Assembly (NCBI GenBank): GCA_945901795.1
Contig: CAMDLP010000001.1
Span: 1-64,000 of the forward strand
DNA from: Akkermansia muciniphila
Lineage (GTDB): Bacteria > Verrucomicrobiota > Verrucomicrobiia > Verrucomicrobiales > Akkermansiaceae
Reading direction: 5' to 3'
DNA length: 64,000 bases
The position numbers and the translations under genes are program-made. The stretch's first letter is position 1; each line of letters opens with the position of its first letter. Positions 35,653 to 42,560 of this stretch are shown here, piece by piece. The notes under the pieces are model-generated. The model was not told the DNA's origin, made no database searches, and worked only from the letters and a program-made list of their open reading frames with translations.

Positions 35653-36912
35653 TTAATGAAACCGACCTGGCGACATCGCGTCGATCGGGCGGAACGGCGG
35701 GTCTCCGGCAAGCAGATCGGCGATCAGCCGACCACTAACCGGGCCGAGGCTCAGGCCCATCATGGCGTGGCCGCCGGCGGCGAGCAGGTTCGGCAGGCCG
35801 GCGACCTGGCCGAGATACGGGACGCCGTCCGGCGAGACGGGACGCAGCCCGGCCCATGGCTCGACGGCGTCGAAATCGCGCTCCGAGAACTTCGGAAAAT
35901 AGCTGCTCACGGATTTCACGATGCCGCGGACCCGCGCCGGATTGACCGAGAGGTCAAGCCCGCCGACCTCCATGGTGCCTCCGAAGCGCAGGCTGCCGTC
36001 CATCGGCGTGATCGCGACCTTGGCCTCGGCGAAGATCGAGCAGAGCTCCGGCATTTCCGGCGGCGAGGGCAGCGTTAGAGAATACCCTTTCCCCGCCTGC
36101 AGCGGCAGTTTGATGTCCACGGATTTTAACAGGTCCGCGCTCCACGAGCCGCCGGCGATGACGAATTTCCCGCCCTCGAAGCGTTGTCCGCCGCCAGTCA
36201 TGGCGGTCACCGCGCCGCCGCGGGTTTCGATCGAGTCGATCGTCACGCCGCTTTCGATCAGGCCGCCCGCGACGATTACCCGACGCCGGATAGAAGCCAT
36301 GAACCGGCCGGGTTCCAGGTGGCAGTCCTGCGGGAAATAGACCGCTCCGGCGACGTTCATAGTGATCGCCGGGTCGAGCCGCGCGGTGGCGGCGGCGTCC
36401 AGAACCTCGGCCTGCAAGCCGATCTCATGCGCGTCCCTTGCGACACGGGCTTCCTCGTCCAGACCCTTTTGAGTGTTGCAGAGCATCAGCAGGCCGCGCC
36501 TCACCAGGCCGAAGTCCTCCTCCTCCGCCAGCTCGGCGAACAAGCGCCGGCTCTCCAGATTGAGGTCGCGCAGCAGCTCGCGTGACGCGGCGACGTGGCG
36601 CTCCGTGGAGTGCTGATAGAACAGCCAGCCCCAGTGCATCAGATCGAGGTTCAACCGGGGGCGGATATAGAAAGGGCTTTCCGGATCAAACATCCAGCGC
36701 AGGCCTTTGGAAATCATCCCCGGCGCGGCGAGCGGCGTGAAATGGCTGGGAACGATCATGCCCGCGTTTCCCATCGAACAATTGTCCGCCCCCGCCGCTT
36801 CGCGCTCGATCACGGTGACCGCGAACCCGCGCTTCAACGCATAATACGCCGAGCACAGCCCGATGACTCCGCCGCCCACGATGACCACCTGGTTCCTTGT
36901 CATGTGACCCAT
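35653..36912 (-). CDS. FAD-dependent D-amino-acid dehydrogenase (DadA-like)
   Basis: A 419-aa flavoprotein of the DAO/DadA family. It opens with VVIVGGGVIGLCSAYYALKR (FAD-binding) and then DNCSMGNAGMIVPSHFTPLA, the active-site entry loop of DadA-like enzymes. The C-terminal FAD contacts are PWAGLRPVSPDGVPYLGQ and GHAMMGLSLGPVSGRLIADL. Paired with an epimerase, it would oxidise cis-4-hydroxy-D-proline to the pyrroline carboxylate in hydroxyproline catabolism. Start at 36912 (MGHM) or 36903 (MTRNQ). The in-frame DNA further upstream is a remnant of another gene and not part of this one. Confidence 0.85.
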   Translation of the reverse strand: MGHMTRNQVVIVGGGVIGLCSAYYALKRGFAVTVIEREAAGADNCSMGNAGMIVPSHFTPLAAPGMISKGLRWMFDPESPFYIRPRLNLDLMHWGWLFYQHSTERHVAASRELLRDLNLESRRLFAELAEEEDFGLVRRGLLMLCNTQKGLDEEARVARDAHEIGLQAEVLDAAATARLDPAITMNVAGAVYFPQDCHLEPGRFMASIRRRVIVAGGLIESGVTIDSIETRGGAVTAMTGGGQRFEGGKFVIAGGSWSADLLKSVDIKLPLQAGKGYSLTLPSPPEMPELCSIFAEAKVAITPMDGSLRFGGTMEVGGLDLSVNPARVRGIVKSVSSYFPKFSERDFDAVEPWAGLRPVSPDGVPYLGQVAGLPNLLAAGGHAMMGLSLGPVSGRLIADLLAGDPPFRPIDAMSPGRFH

Positions 36913-36981
36913 GCTAATCAGCTCGCCTTGTCGATGTCTGGAGAAAAACCTTATCAAATAGCAAAACGGGCGGGCCAATCC

Positions 36982-37062
36982 ATGACAGCACGAGGGAATC
37001 TCCGGTTGCTCGCTGGCCGGCGCGCCGTAAAACTCCGTGGGGATCGTGCCATCCACCTCTAC
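36982..37062 (-). pseudogene. Relic of the C-terminus of a TauE/SafE-like gene
   Basis: The minus strand reads DGTIPTEFYGAPASEQPEIP then SCCH. The tail of the TauE/SafE-like pseudogene at 40645 reads HGTIPTEFYDGETKTQVEEL then PSCCH. The shared GTIPTEFY...PSCCH shows this is a second, short relic of the same kind of gene. The stop after SCCH is lost and the frame runs into the dehydrogenase leader. No upstream part of the gene is seen. Confidence 0.6.
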
Positions 37063-37351
37063 GCCACTTCCCCACCGACCGTCTCCCAGCCCTGAAAATC
37101 ACCTCGCCCAAGGAATTTCTCCATATCCTTCAAACCGCAAAGCCATGATCATCCAAGCTACGAAATACGTTCCGCCCCTGCGACAAAAAGCTGGCCGGGG
37201 CGAAGTCAACTCTCCCGAAATGCCGAGAAGTTGGGCCATAAATGGCGGGAGCAGGCGAACAAGGACCCGATTCACGGAAGATTTTGAAATGCGAAACCTC
37301 ACCCGAAACAAGGAAATGGACTAATTTTCCGACTACTTTACGGTATCCCTC
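37063..37351. other. Gap before the Phd/PIN module
   Basis: About 290 bp. A plus frame reading EKLGHKWREQANKDPIHGRF ends at about 37290 and is protein-like, but it has no start and no recognisable family; it may be another relic. The last 30 bp carry the promoter region of the antitoxin gene. Confidence 0.3.
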
Positions 37352-37657
37352 ATGATCACGCGCACCTCACCGCCCAAGACCCTCTCCGTGAGCGAATTCA
37401 AGACCCATTGCACCGACGCGCTGCGTGAGGTCGAAACCTCAGGAATCCCTCTCCAAATCACCCGCCACGGCAGGCCGGTGGCGGTGGTCTGCAAACCCGG
37501 TGACGATTCACTCACACAACCCAAGGCAAAACCCCTACGCGATTGGATGGGCTCGCTCGCCGGAACTATCGAGTTCGCAGCGGACTACGATCCCGCCGAA
37601 CCCACATTCTCCCCGCAAGACTGGGAGGATCACCCGGCCAACCTCACGGACCCATGA
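37352..37657 (+). CDS. Phd/YefM-type antitoxin
   Basis: A 101-aa antitoxin. The N-terminal fold is TLSVSEFKTHCTDALREVET then PLQITRHGRPVAVVCKP, the Phd/YefM dimer and DNA-binding domain. The rest is a flexible, acidic, Trp-containing tail (DWMGSLAGTIEFAADYDPAE) that would thread onto the toxin. The stop overlaps the PIN toxin start by 4 bases (ATGA). Such antitoxins autorepress their operon. Confidence 0.85.
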   Translation: MITRTSPPKTLSVSEFKTHCTDALREVETSGIPLQITRHGRPVAVVCKPGDDSLTQPKAKPLRDWMGSLAGTIEFAADYDPAEPTFSPQDWEDHPANLTDP

Positions 37658-38043
37658 ATTACCTGCTCGATACCAATGCCTGGCTCCAGCTCGGTCAGGC
37701 ACCCACCCAGATCCCGCTTCGGGTCCGTAAAATCCTCTTGGCAGAGAACACCATCGCCCTCTCTCCCATCAGCATCATCGAGATCGCCCAAAAACAAAGT
37801 AACGGTCGGCTCACCCTCAGCGCGCCCCTCGAAGAATGGGTCTCCAAGGCACTCTTCGATGGCTTGAAACTCCTCCCCCTCACCCCGGAAATCGCCTGCG
37901 ACGCCTACCGCATTCCTGATTTCCACGGAGATCCCGCCGATCGCATCATCGCCGCCACCGCCCGCGCCCATCAACTCACCCTCGTCACCTGTGATCGGAA
38001 GCTCATCGCCTCGCCTCATGTGAAAACCCTCTCCACCCGATGA
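37654..38043 (+). CDS. PIN-domain toxin (VapC-like)
   Basis: A 129-aa PIN ribonuclease. Acidic site residues: Asp6 (LLDTNAWL), Glu43 (SIIEIAQK), Asp96 (GDPADRIIAATA) and Asp114 (LVTCDRKL). The HGDPADRIIA block is typical of Phd-paired VapC toxins. It overlaps its Phd-type antitoxin by 4 bases. The start was set by that overlap. Confidence 0.88.
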   Translation: MNYLLDTNAWLQLGQAPTQIPLRVRKILLAENTIALSPISIIEIAQKQSNGRLTLSAPLEEWVSKALFDGLKLLPLTPEIACDAYRIPDFHGDPADRIIAATARAHQLTLVTCDRKLIASPHVKTLSTR

Positions 38044-38127
38044 ACCAAAATCATGTCAGATCTCAAGAATCAACAGTTGTGTTGAACTGAGAGACCTGCC
38101 CCGATTTATGAGATTTCTTCAATCACA

Positions 38128-38137
38128 GGGGGGGGGG
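38128..38137 (+). repeat. Run of ten G
   Basis: An uninterrupted G10 tract, unusual even for GC-rich DNA. It lies upstream of an unrecognised open frame. Tracts of this kind slip during replication, but no gene across it can be shown to be phase-variable. Confidence 0.6.
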
Positions 38138-38181
38138 TGTCTTGCCGGTCCTGAAAAATTCCGGCAACCTGCTCATACCCC

Positions 38182-38559
38182 CATAAAACGGGAAAATCGC
38201 CGCAGACAACGCCAGCCTGCACCACCATCTTTGGCACCAAGAACAAAACCAAGCCCGCCCCCTATTCCGGCAAGGTCCAAATCATCGGCCGATTCCATGT
38301 CGATCCCACATTGGGAAAGACCGAAGCCACCCGCCTCGTCCACGACGACGGTGCCGAAGTCCTCTCCGCCGCCACCCGCGAACTGCTGATCAATCTCACC
38401 TCACGCTCCCTCCACGGAGAGTTTGTTCTGCCAGGGGTCAGTTTCACGGATGTTAAGCCTAACGTCGAACAGCGCGCAAAGCGCGGCGCGTCTTCCGACC
38501 TCGGAGCCATTCTCGCAAGCGTCACGGATGTCCCACCAGTTCCGGGCGACGAAAAATAG
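38182..38559 (+). pseudogene. Unrecognised open frame, probable gene remnant
   Basis: The frame is open for about 125 codons and has coding-like composition: SGKVQIIGRFHVDPTLGKTE, ATRLVHDDGAEVLSAATREL and a tail DVPPVPGDEK. There is no ATG or GTG near its start; the first possible start is TTG 38311. It ends 62 bp before the HicB gene. I do not recognise a family. It may be a decayed gene or a gene whose start was cut off. Confidence 0.35.
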
Positions 38560-38621
38560 TGCCCGCCGCAGAAAGGAACTTCCGGCTTGGCTCAGCCCAC
38601 TCGCCGCTGTATCTATCCACC

Positions 38622-38813
38622 ATGAAAGCGAAAGTCACCTACTGGCGCGAGTCCGATGGCAAGTATCTCGGCTACCTGAACGATTACCCGGATCACTGGA
38701 CCCAAGGCGAGGATTTGGACGATCTCAAAATTCACCTCCGCGATCTCTTCGGACTCTTTGGCAACGGAGACATCCCCGGTATCCGGAAAGAAGAAGAACT
38801 CGAAATCGCGTGA
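38622..38813 (+). CDS. hicB: HicB-like antitoxin
   Basis: A 63-aa protein with the short HicB fold: MKAKVTYWRESDGKYLGYLN then DYPDHWTQGEDLDDLKIHLR, ending in an acidic helix. In HicB the first part mimics an RNase H-like strand pattern and the GEDLDDLK block is the classic T.G.T.EEA.N. equivalent. It precedes HicA and overlaps it (GTGA at 38810-38813). HicB-first order is one of two known layouts. It lacks a separate DNA-binding domain, so it may rely on the toxin complex for repression. Confidence 0.75.
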   Translation: MKAKVTYWRESDGKYLGYLNDYPDHWTQGEDLDDLKIHLRDLFGLFGNGDIPGIRKEEELEIA

Positions 38814-38995
38814 AAAGGCGGGAACTCGTGACCCAGCTGGAAAACGCCGGCTGCCGCTTGTTGCGCCATGGTTCCTGCCACGACATCTACCACAATCCGG
38901 AAACCGGACGCTCCCAGCCGGTTCCCCGCCACCGGGAAATCAACGAAATCCTCGCAAAGAAGATCCTCAAGGATTTGACGAAGCAGCCGGAATGA
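38810..38995 (+). CDS. hicA: HicA-like mRNA interferase toxin
   Basis: A 61-aa double-stranded-RNA-binding-fold toxin starting at GTG 38810. It reads KRRELVTQLENAGCRLLRHG then SCHDIYHNPETG and VPRHREINEILAKKILKDL. The catalytic His is in the GS-x-H motif (RHGSCHDIY), and the PRH.EI...L...ILK block closes the fold, as in known HicA proteins. It overlaps the HicB-like antitoxin by 4 bases. It is too short to be called without the GTG start. Confidence 0.8.
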   Translation: MKRRELVTQLENAGCRLLRHGSCHDIYHNPETGRSQPVPRHREINEILAKKILKDLTKQPE

Positions 38996-39137
38996 AACGC
39001 TGCGCCCATGGCTAAACCCCATCGACATCGTTTCACTTCATGCCATCCTCAAAACCCCATCACCCGCCGCTTGAAGTATCCGCCGTCCGCGCCAATGCTT
39101 TTTAGCCTGATTCACTGCCCCCGATTCCCGCAATGCG

Positions 39138-39449
39138 ATGACCTATCCCAACCCCGAGCAACGACAGGTCCTCGATCACCTCCACGGCACCTTGCTCGTA
39201 TTGGCACCCGCAGGCACCGGCAAGACCCGGCTCATGGCCGACCGCCTCGCCGCCGTGATCGCCGCCGGCATTGGCAGCGCCACCCTCCGCACCCTCTGGA
39301 CCGATGGCCAACTTTGCGGCCTCAAAATCACCGACCTCTTCTACGTCGCCCTCACCCGCGCCAAACGCCACCTCATCCTCACCTCCCACCTCAACAACGA
39401 TTGGAACCGCGCCAAGCCTGCCAGCAGCTTTGTCGCTTGCCTGAGATGA
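39138..39449 (+). pseudogene. Internally deleted UvrD-type helicase (103 codons)
   Basis: The frame starts like a UvrD/PcrA helicase, PNPEQRQVLDHLHGTLLVLA then PAGTGKTRLMADRLAAVI (Q motif and Walker A). After about 20 unplaceable residues it continues in the same frame with LFYVALTRAKRHLILTSHLN, which is motif VI from the far end of such a helicase. Hundreds of residues with motifs Ia-V are missing. It is best read as a deletion relic; a functional mini-protein is possible but unlikely. Confidence 0.75.
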
Positions 39450-39589
39450 TGTCACACGAAAGATGAAAATTTTCACCAGAATCAGGGTTCTCCCCCACCG
39501 ATTCATCACTCGCTCCCGCCTTATCGTCGAGTATTGAGGTCCCAAAAATCCAGATTGTCCAACTCCACCAAACCGTGTAGCTCCCGCCC
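39450..39589. other. Short gap before the broken RelBE module
   Basis: No gene seen. A TAG stop at 39578-39580 lies in frame with the downstream antitoxin, so the antitoxin cannot begin earlier than 39581. Confidence 0.4.
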
Positions 39590-39808
39590 CTGACCATCAC
39601 CCACCAAACCGTCGTTGACAGCCAGGGGAAACCTGCGGCGGCGTTGATCCCTTGGTCCGAATTCCTCCTGATCCAGGAAATCCTCGAAGGCGGTGACGTC
39701 ACTGCGGAGGAAGCTGCCACTCCCCGTGAAGCCGAAGCTGACCGTCGAACAGGCAACCGGGATGCTTTCGTCGATCTTGCATCATTGAAAGCCGAACTCG
39801 CTCTTTGA
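39590..39808 (+). pseudogene. RelB/Phd-like antitoxin without an ATG, GTG or TTG start
   Basis: The frame reads LTITHQTVVDSQGKPAAALI then PWSEFLLIQEILEGGDVTAE, the classic opening of antitoxins paired with RelE-type toxins (D..G.P.A..IP...Y). It ends in TGA at 39806-39808, one base before the RelE start. An in-frame TAG lies upstream (39578-39580) and the first usable codon is CTG 39590, so the normal start has been lost or a very weak CTG start is used. The partner toxin is also broken. Confidence 0.55.
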
Positions 39809-39809
39809 G

Positions 39810-40079
39810 ATGCGCCGGATCGTCCTGCACCGCCGCGCCGTCAAATACCTGCGCTGCATGCCACGCGACCGCCAAGCACAGATCGTTCTAGCACTTGAGG
39901 AAATCGCAGCCGTCCAGAACCTGGGCGAGCATCCCCACATCAAGGCGCTGTCAGGGGAATTCACCGGATGGTTCCGGCTCCGCACCGGAGTTTAACGATC
40001 CATCGTCCAGCCCCGTCAAGAAGACGCCGACGAAGTTCTCTACGTCGATTATATCGGACCTCGCGGCGACGCTTATTGA
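39810..40079 (+). pseudogene. RelE-type toxin interrupted by an in-frame stop
   Basis: The reading MRRIVLHRRAVKYLRCMPRD through GEFTGWFRLRTGV stops at TAA 39993-39995. In the same frame it goes on with RSIVQPRQEDADEVLYVDYI then GPRGDAY and TGA at 40077-40079. RelE proteins continue R.G.YRV.Y....D....V..I..RG.AY at exactly this point, so one base (a Tyr codon TAT/TAC to TAA) has disabled the toxin. The truncated 61-aa product would lack the C-terminal active-site residues. Confidence 0.85.
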
Positions 40080-40112
40080 GATCAAACTTCTTGAACCCAT
40101 CATCTCACTGCC

Positions 40113-40372
40113 ATGACACTTACCGCCGAACCCAACCAGAAGGCCAAAGCCATCTGCGGCAGCAGCCTGAAAAGCCGGTAGGGCTGGTGGTTTTTCAACA
40201 ACCGGAGATGGAGCATTACCAACGGTTGGTGGAGTCCGCGCGGGCGCGGTTGGCGGATCTGGAGCTGGAATACGGGATCGAGAAATCGAAGGTGGACTCG
40301 GTGCGCTCGCGCTTGTTCGGTGCCCTGCGTCCCTACTACCAGTAACGCGACCGACTGCGACTCTTGATCCAA
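40113..40372 (+). pseudogene. Frameshifted and interrupted small gene, family not recognised
   Basis: ATG 40113 begins MTLTAEPNQKAKAICGSSLK. A shift into another frame before 40180 continues PVGLVVFQQPEMEHYQRLVE and ARARLADLELEYGIEKSKVD to RPYYQ, TAA. Past the TAA the same frame still reads RDRLRLLIQ, TAG. A frameshift plus a nonsense codon in coherent coding sequence marks a decayed gene. The helical, charged middle part suggests a coiled-coil segment. I cannot name the family. Confidence 0.5.
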
Positions 40373-40379
40373 TAGCACA

Positions 40380-40503
40380 AGGGGAGCACACGCGCCCTCG
40401 CGTGTGGATTTCAGCGCCCTCGCTGAAATCATGCGTCGAATCACGAGGACGGCCTGAACTGTCATGCCAGCCGACCATGCCGCGAGGGCGCGTGTGCTCC
40501 CCT
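40380..40503. mobile_element. MITE-like element with 23-bp perfect terminal inverted repeats
   Basis: The ends at 40380-40402 and 40481-40503 are exact reverse complements over 23 bases (AGGGGAGCACACGCGCCCTC...). The 124-bp element is non-coding. Inside, 40407-40430 is a second perfect hairpin, GATTTCAG / CTGAAATC, around CGCCCTCG, the same 8-base core that sits in each terminal repeat. No target-site duplication is visible. It resembles the element at 60427, which also starts AAGGGGAG. Confidence 0.7.
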
Positions 40504-40644
40504 CGTTTCCCTCGACCCGGAGCACAGGCTGATGGAACTGCGGTCGCTCTGCGAGCACCTTCAGGCAAGGATCTTGGAAATGATCGAGACGCCACAGCCA
40601 CGCAGAGCGGGAATTGGCGGGCGGGGTGCCGGTTTGAGATTCAG

Positions 40645-41154
40645 CTAATGACAGCAGGACGGCAGTTCCTCCACCTGTGTTTTGGTCTCCCCATCGTAAA
40701 ACTCCGTGGGAATCGTGCCGTGCAGCCGCAGCGCGAGCACCAGCGCGGTGACGAAGGCCAGCCCGCAGCGCAGGCGGCTCATCGCGAGCGGCGTCAGCTT
40801 CGCCCGGATGCGGTGAAATTGATGTTGCGCGAGCCACAGCAGCGGCACCGTGCCGAGGCCGAACGCGAGCGTGAACTCCGCGCCCTTCGCGGCGGAACCG
40901 GCGAGCAGCGCCGCGCCTAAAACCAGATAGAGCGGGCCGCAGGGCAGAAAGGGTGTTAGCAAGACCCATCGCCGAGGCGCCGCCGTATGCGGAGAGCTTG
41001 CAAGCCTTGAAGCGCGCCCGCGCGGTGAGGCGGTTGAGGATGGCCGGGCGCGGGACTTTTTTTCTAACCCGAAGGCCATCATCAGCAGGACGAGGAATGC
41101 GAGCACCACATAGATCCAGGAATTGCGGGAGACGAATTCAGAGATGGTTTTCAT
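40645..41154 (-). pseudogene. Truncated, chimeric TauE/SafE-like gene of a cbb3-oxidase cluster
   Basis: The C-terminal part reads LLTPFLPCGPLYLVLGAALL then GAEFTLAFGLGTVPLLWLAQ and ends PSCCH. This is the second half of the sulfite-exporter/UreH-like membrane protein commonly found with cbb3 oxidase accessory genes. The first half is missing. It is replaced by MKTISEFVSRNSWIYVVLAF plus a membrane segment, which looks like the start of a different small membrane protein of the cluster, and by an Arg/Ser/Pro-rich joint. A deletion has fused two genes. The CcoG fragment follows on the same strand. Confidence 0.65.
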
Positions 41155-41161
41155 CGGTGGG

Positions 41162-41490
41162 TTAGTCTTTATCTTTGTCGCCATGGTCATCCTCTTCCTC
41201 ATAGACGGATTGAGGATTCGGGCCAAGAAAGCGGGCGGTTTTCTCTAGGACGACATCGCCGGGATCGGCGTGGACCTCGATGTCGATGCCGGTCGGGCAG
41301 ACTTGCACGCAGCGGTGGCAGTCGATGCAGTCGCCCTTCACCCTGCCTTTCGCGCCGCGGGGTTCGCCGCGTTTGTAATCGTAGCCGACGTTGATGGTGT
41401 CGTCGTCCGTTAGCGCGCTCTGGAGGCGGCCGTAAGGGCACATGATGATGCAGAACGGCTCGCGGCCGACGTATGATTCTTTCTGGGAGA
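41162..41490 (-). pseudogene. Internal fragment of CcoG/FixG (cbb3 oxidase maturation ferredoxin)
   Basis: The fragment reads FCIIMCPYGRLQSALTDDDT and NVGYDYKRGEPRGAKGRVKG then DCIDCHRCVQVCPTGIDI, the polyferredoxin core of CcoG, the protein that helps deliver copper to cbb3 cytochrome oxidase. The N-terminal membrane part is missing. After CPTGIDI the normal second cluster (C..C..C) is replaced by an unrelated acidic tail ending DDHGDKDKD. The upstream edge meets the amidohydrolase relic of the opposite strand at about 41490. Confidence 0.8.
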
Positions 41491-41782
41491 AAATGGCGGA
41501 GTTTCCCAATCTCTACGCGGACACCAGCGCGCTGAATACGCCGATCCGATGCGCCGCGCTGAGGCGGATTCTGGATTGCGGCTTGCACGAGCGCTTCGTC
41601 CACGGCAGCGATTTTCCGGTTCCGATCGGGACCTGGTATGCCCGGCTCCGCGGCCTGATCGACGGCGAGGCGCGGGCGCGGGGATTTCAAATCTGATCGA
41701 GCGTGATGTCGTGCTGAAAGAGGCGATGGAATTTGACGAGGCGCACTTCACGCGGCTGTGGCAGGTGCTGCGGCCGGTTTGA
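41491..41782 (+). pseudogene. Frameshifted C-terminal relic of an amidohydrolase
   Basis: The first frame reads EKMAEFPNLYADTSALNTPI then ERFVHGSDFPVPIGTWYARL and stops at 41694-41696 just after RARGFQI. The next frame continues directly with NLIERDVVLKEAMEFDEAHF and TRLWQVLRPV, TGA 41780-41782. YADTSAL...HGSDFPVP is the C-terminal signature of Amidohydro_2-type metal-dependent hydrolases. The N-terminal two thirds are absent, and a single frameshift near 41685-41692 breaks the rest. Confidence 0.8.
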
Positions 41783-41882
41783 GGGAGACGGAACCTTGAC
41801 CTCTGCCGAAATGCGTGACAGAAAAAGTGACGGACCGAGCCTATCCACCGGGCCACCGATGATACAACCAACCACCGATCTC

Positions 41883-42533
41883 ATGAACCTCATCACACGA
41901 CTTGGCATGTTTGCCATCGCAGGAGCCGCTCTCGCCCTTTCCTCCTGCGCCACCGGAGGCAAATCGCCCTCCGGGATTCTCTCGAATTTCTCCCAGCTGG
42001 ACGCCGGCTACGGCACGGAAAACGCGGTGTCCTCCTACGTCCAGCCCGGCGCGGACTTCAAACAATACGACAGCGTGATCATCGACCCGGTGACCACCGT
42101 GGTCGCCTCGCCGGGCGTCAGTCCCGCGGTGACGGACCAACTCGCCACCTACCTGAGCGAGTCGCTGAATAGCCAGATGACCGACTTGAAAATCGTCAGC
42201 ACTCCCGGTCCGAAGACTCTCCGGGTCCGCACGGGTCTGACGGACGTGATCACCGCCCAACAGGCCGGCAAGGGCGTGAAAGCCGTGCATGCCGCGCCGC
42301 GCGCCACGTTGAGCGGCAAGCTGGGTTCCGCCACCGTGGCGACCTTCGTTTCCAATGTTTGCTTTGAGGGTGAAATCCTCGATTCTGTGAGTGGCGAGCG
42401 GCTGGTCGCGCTGGTGGATCACCGGCTCGGTTCGAAGCGCGAGGCCACCGAGGCGACTTCATGGGCAGCGGTCCGCAGCGGCGTGAATCAAGGAGTGGTG
42501 AGACTTCGCGAGCGCTTCAAGGCCGTGCGCTAA
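41883..42533 (+). CDS. DUF3313-like lipoprotein
   Basis: A 216-aa lipoprotein with signal peptide and lipobox LSSC (Cys22). The mature part starts SGILSNFSQLDAGYGTENAV and contains FKQYDSVIIDPVTTVVA, the typical pattern of DUF3313 lipoproteins (SGFLSDYS.L ... Y..V.V.PV). The last block is ATEATSWAAVRSGVNQGVVR. It probably faces the periplasm or outer membrane; the function of the family is unknown. ATG 41883 begins the signal peptide. Confidence 0.75.
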   Translation: MNLITRLGMFAIAGAALALSSCATGGKSPSGILSNFSQLDAGYGTENAVSSYVQPGADFKQYDSVIIDPVTTVVASPGVSPAVTDQLATYLSESLNSQMTDLKIVSTPGPKTLRVRTGLTDVITAQQAGKGVKAVHAAPRATLSGKLGSATVATFVSNVCFEGEILDSVSGERLVALVDHRLGSKREATEATSWAAVRSGVNQGVVRLRERFKAVR

Positions 42534-42560
42534 CCGGCTTGGCATTCGATTTCCGCGCCG

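Noticed and set aside
38108-38389. ATG-started frame across the G10 tract (MRFLQSQGGGC...) as a gene
   Set aside because: After the G tract it is Pro/Ser/Arg-rich shadow translation; the coherent protein sequence lies in another frame.
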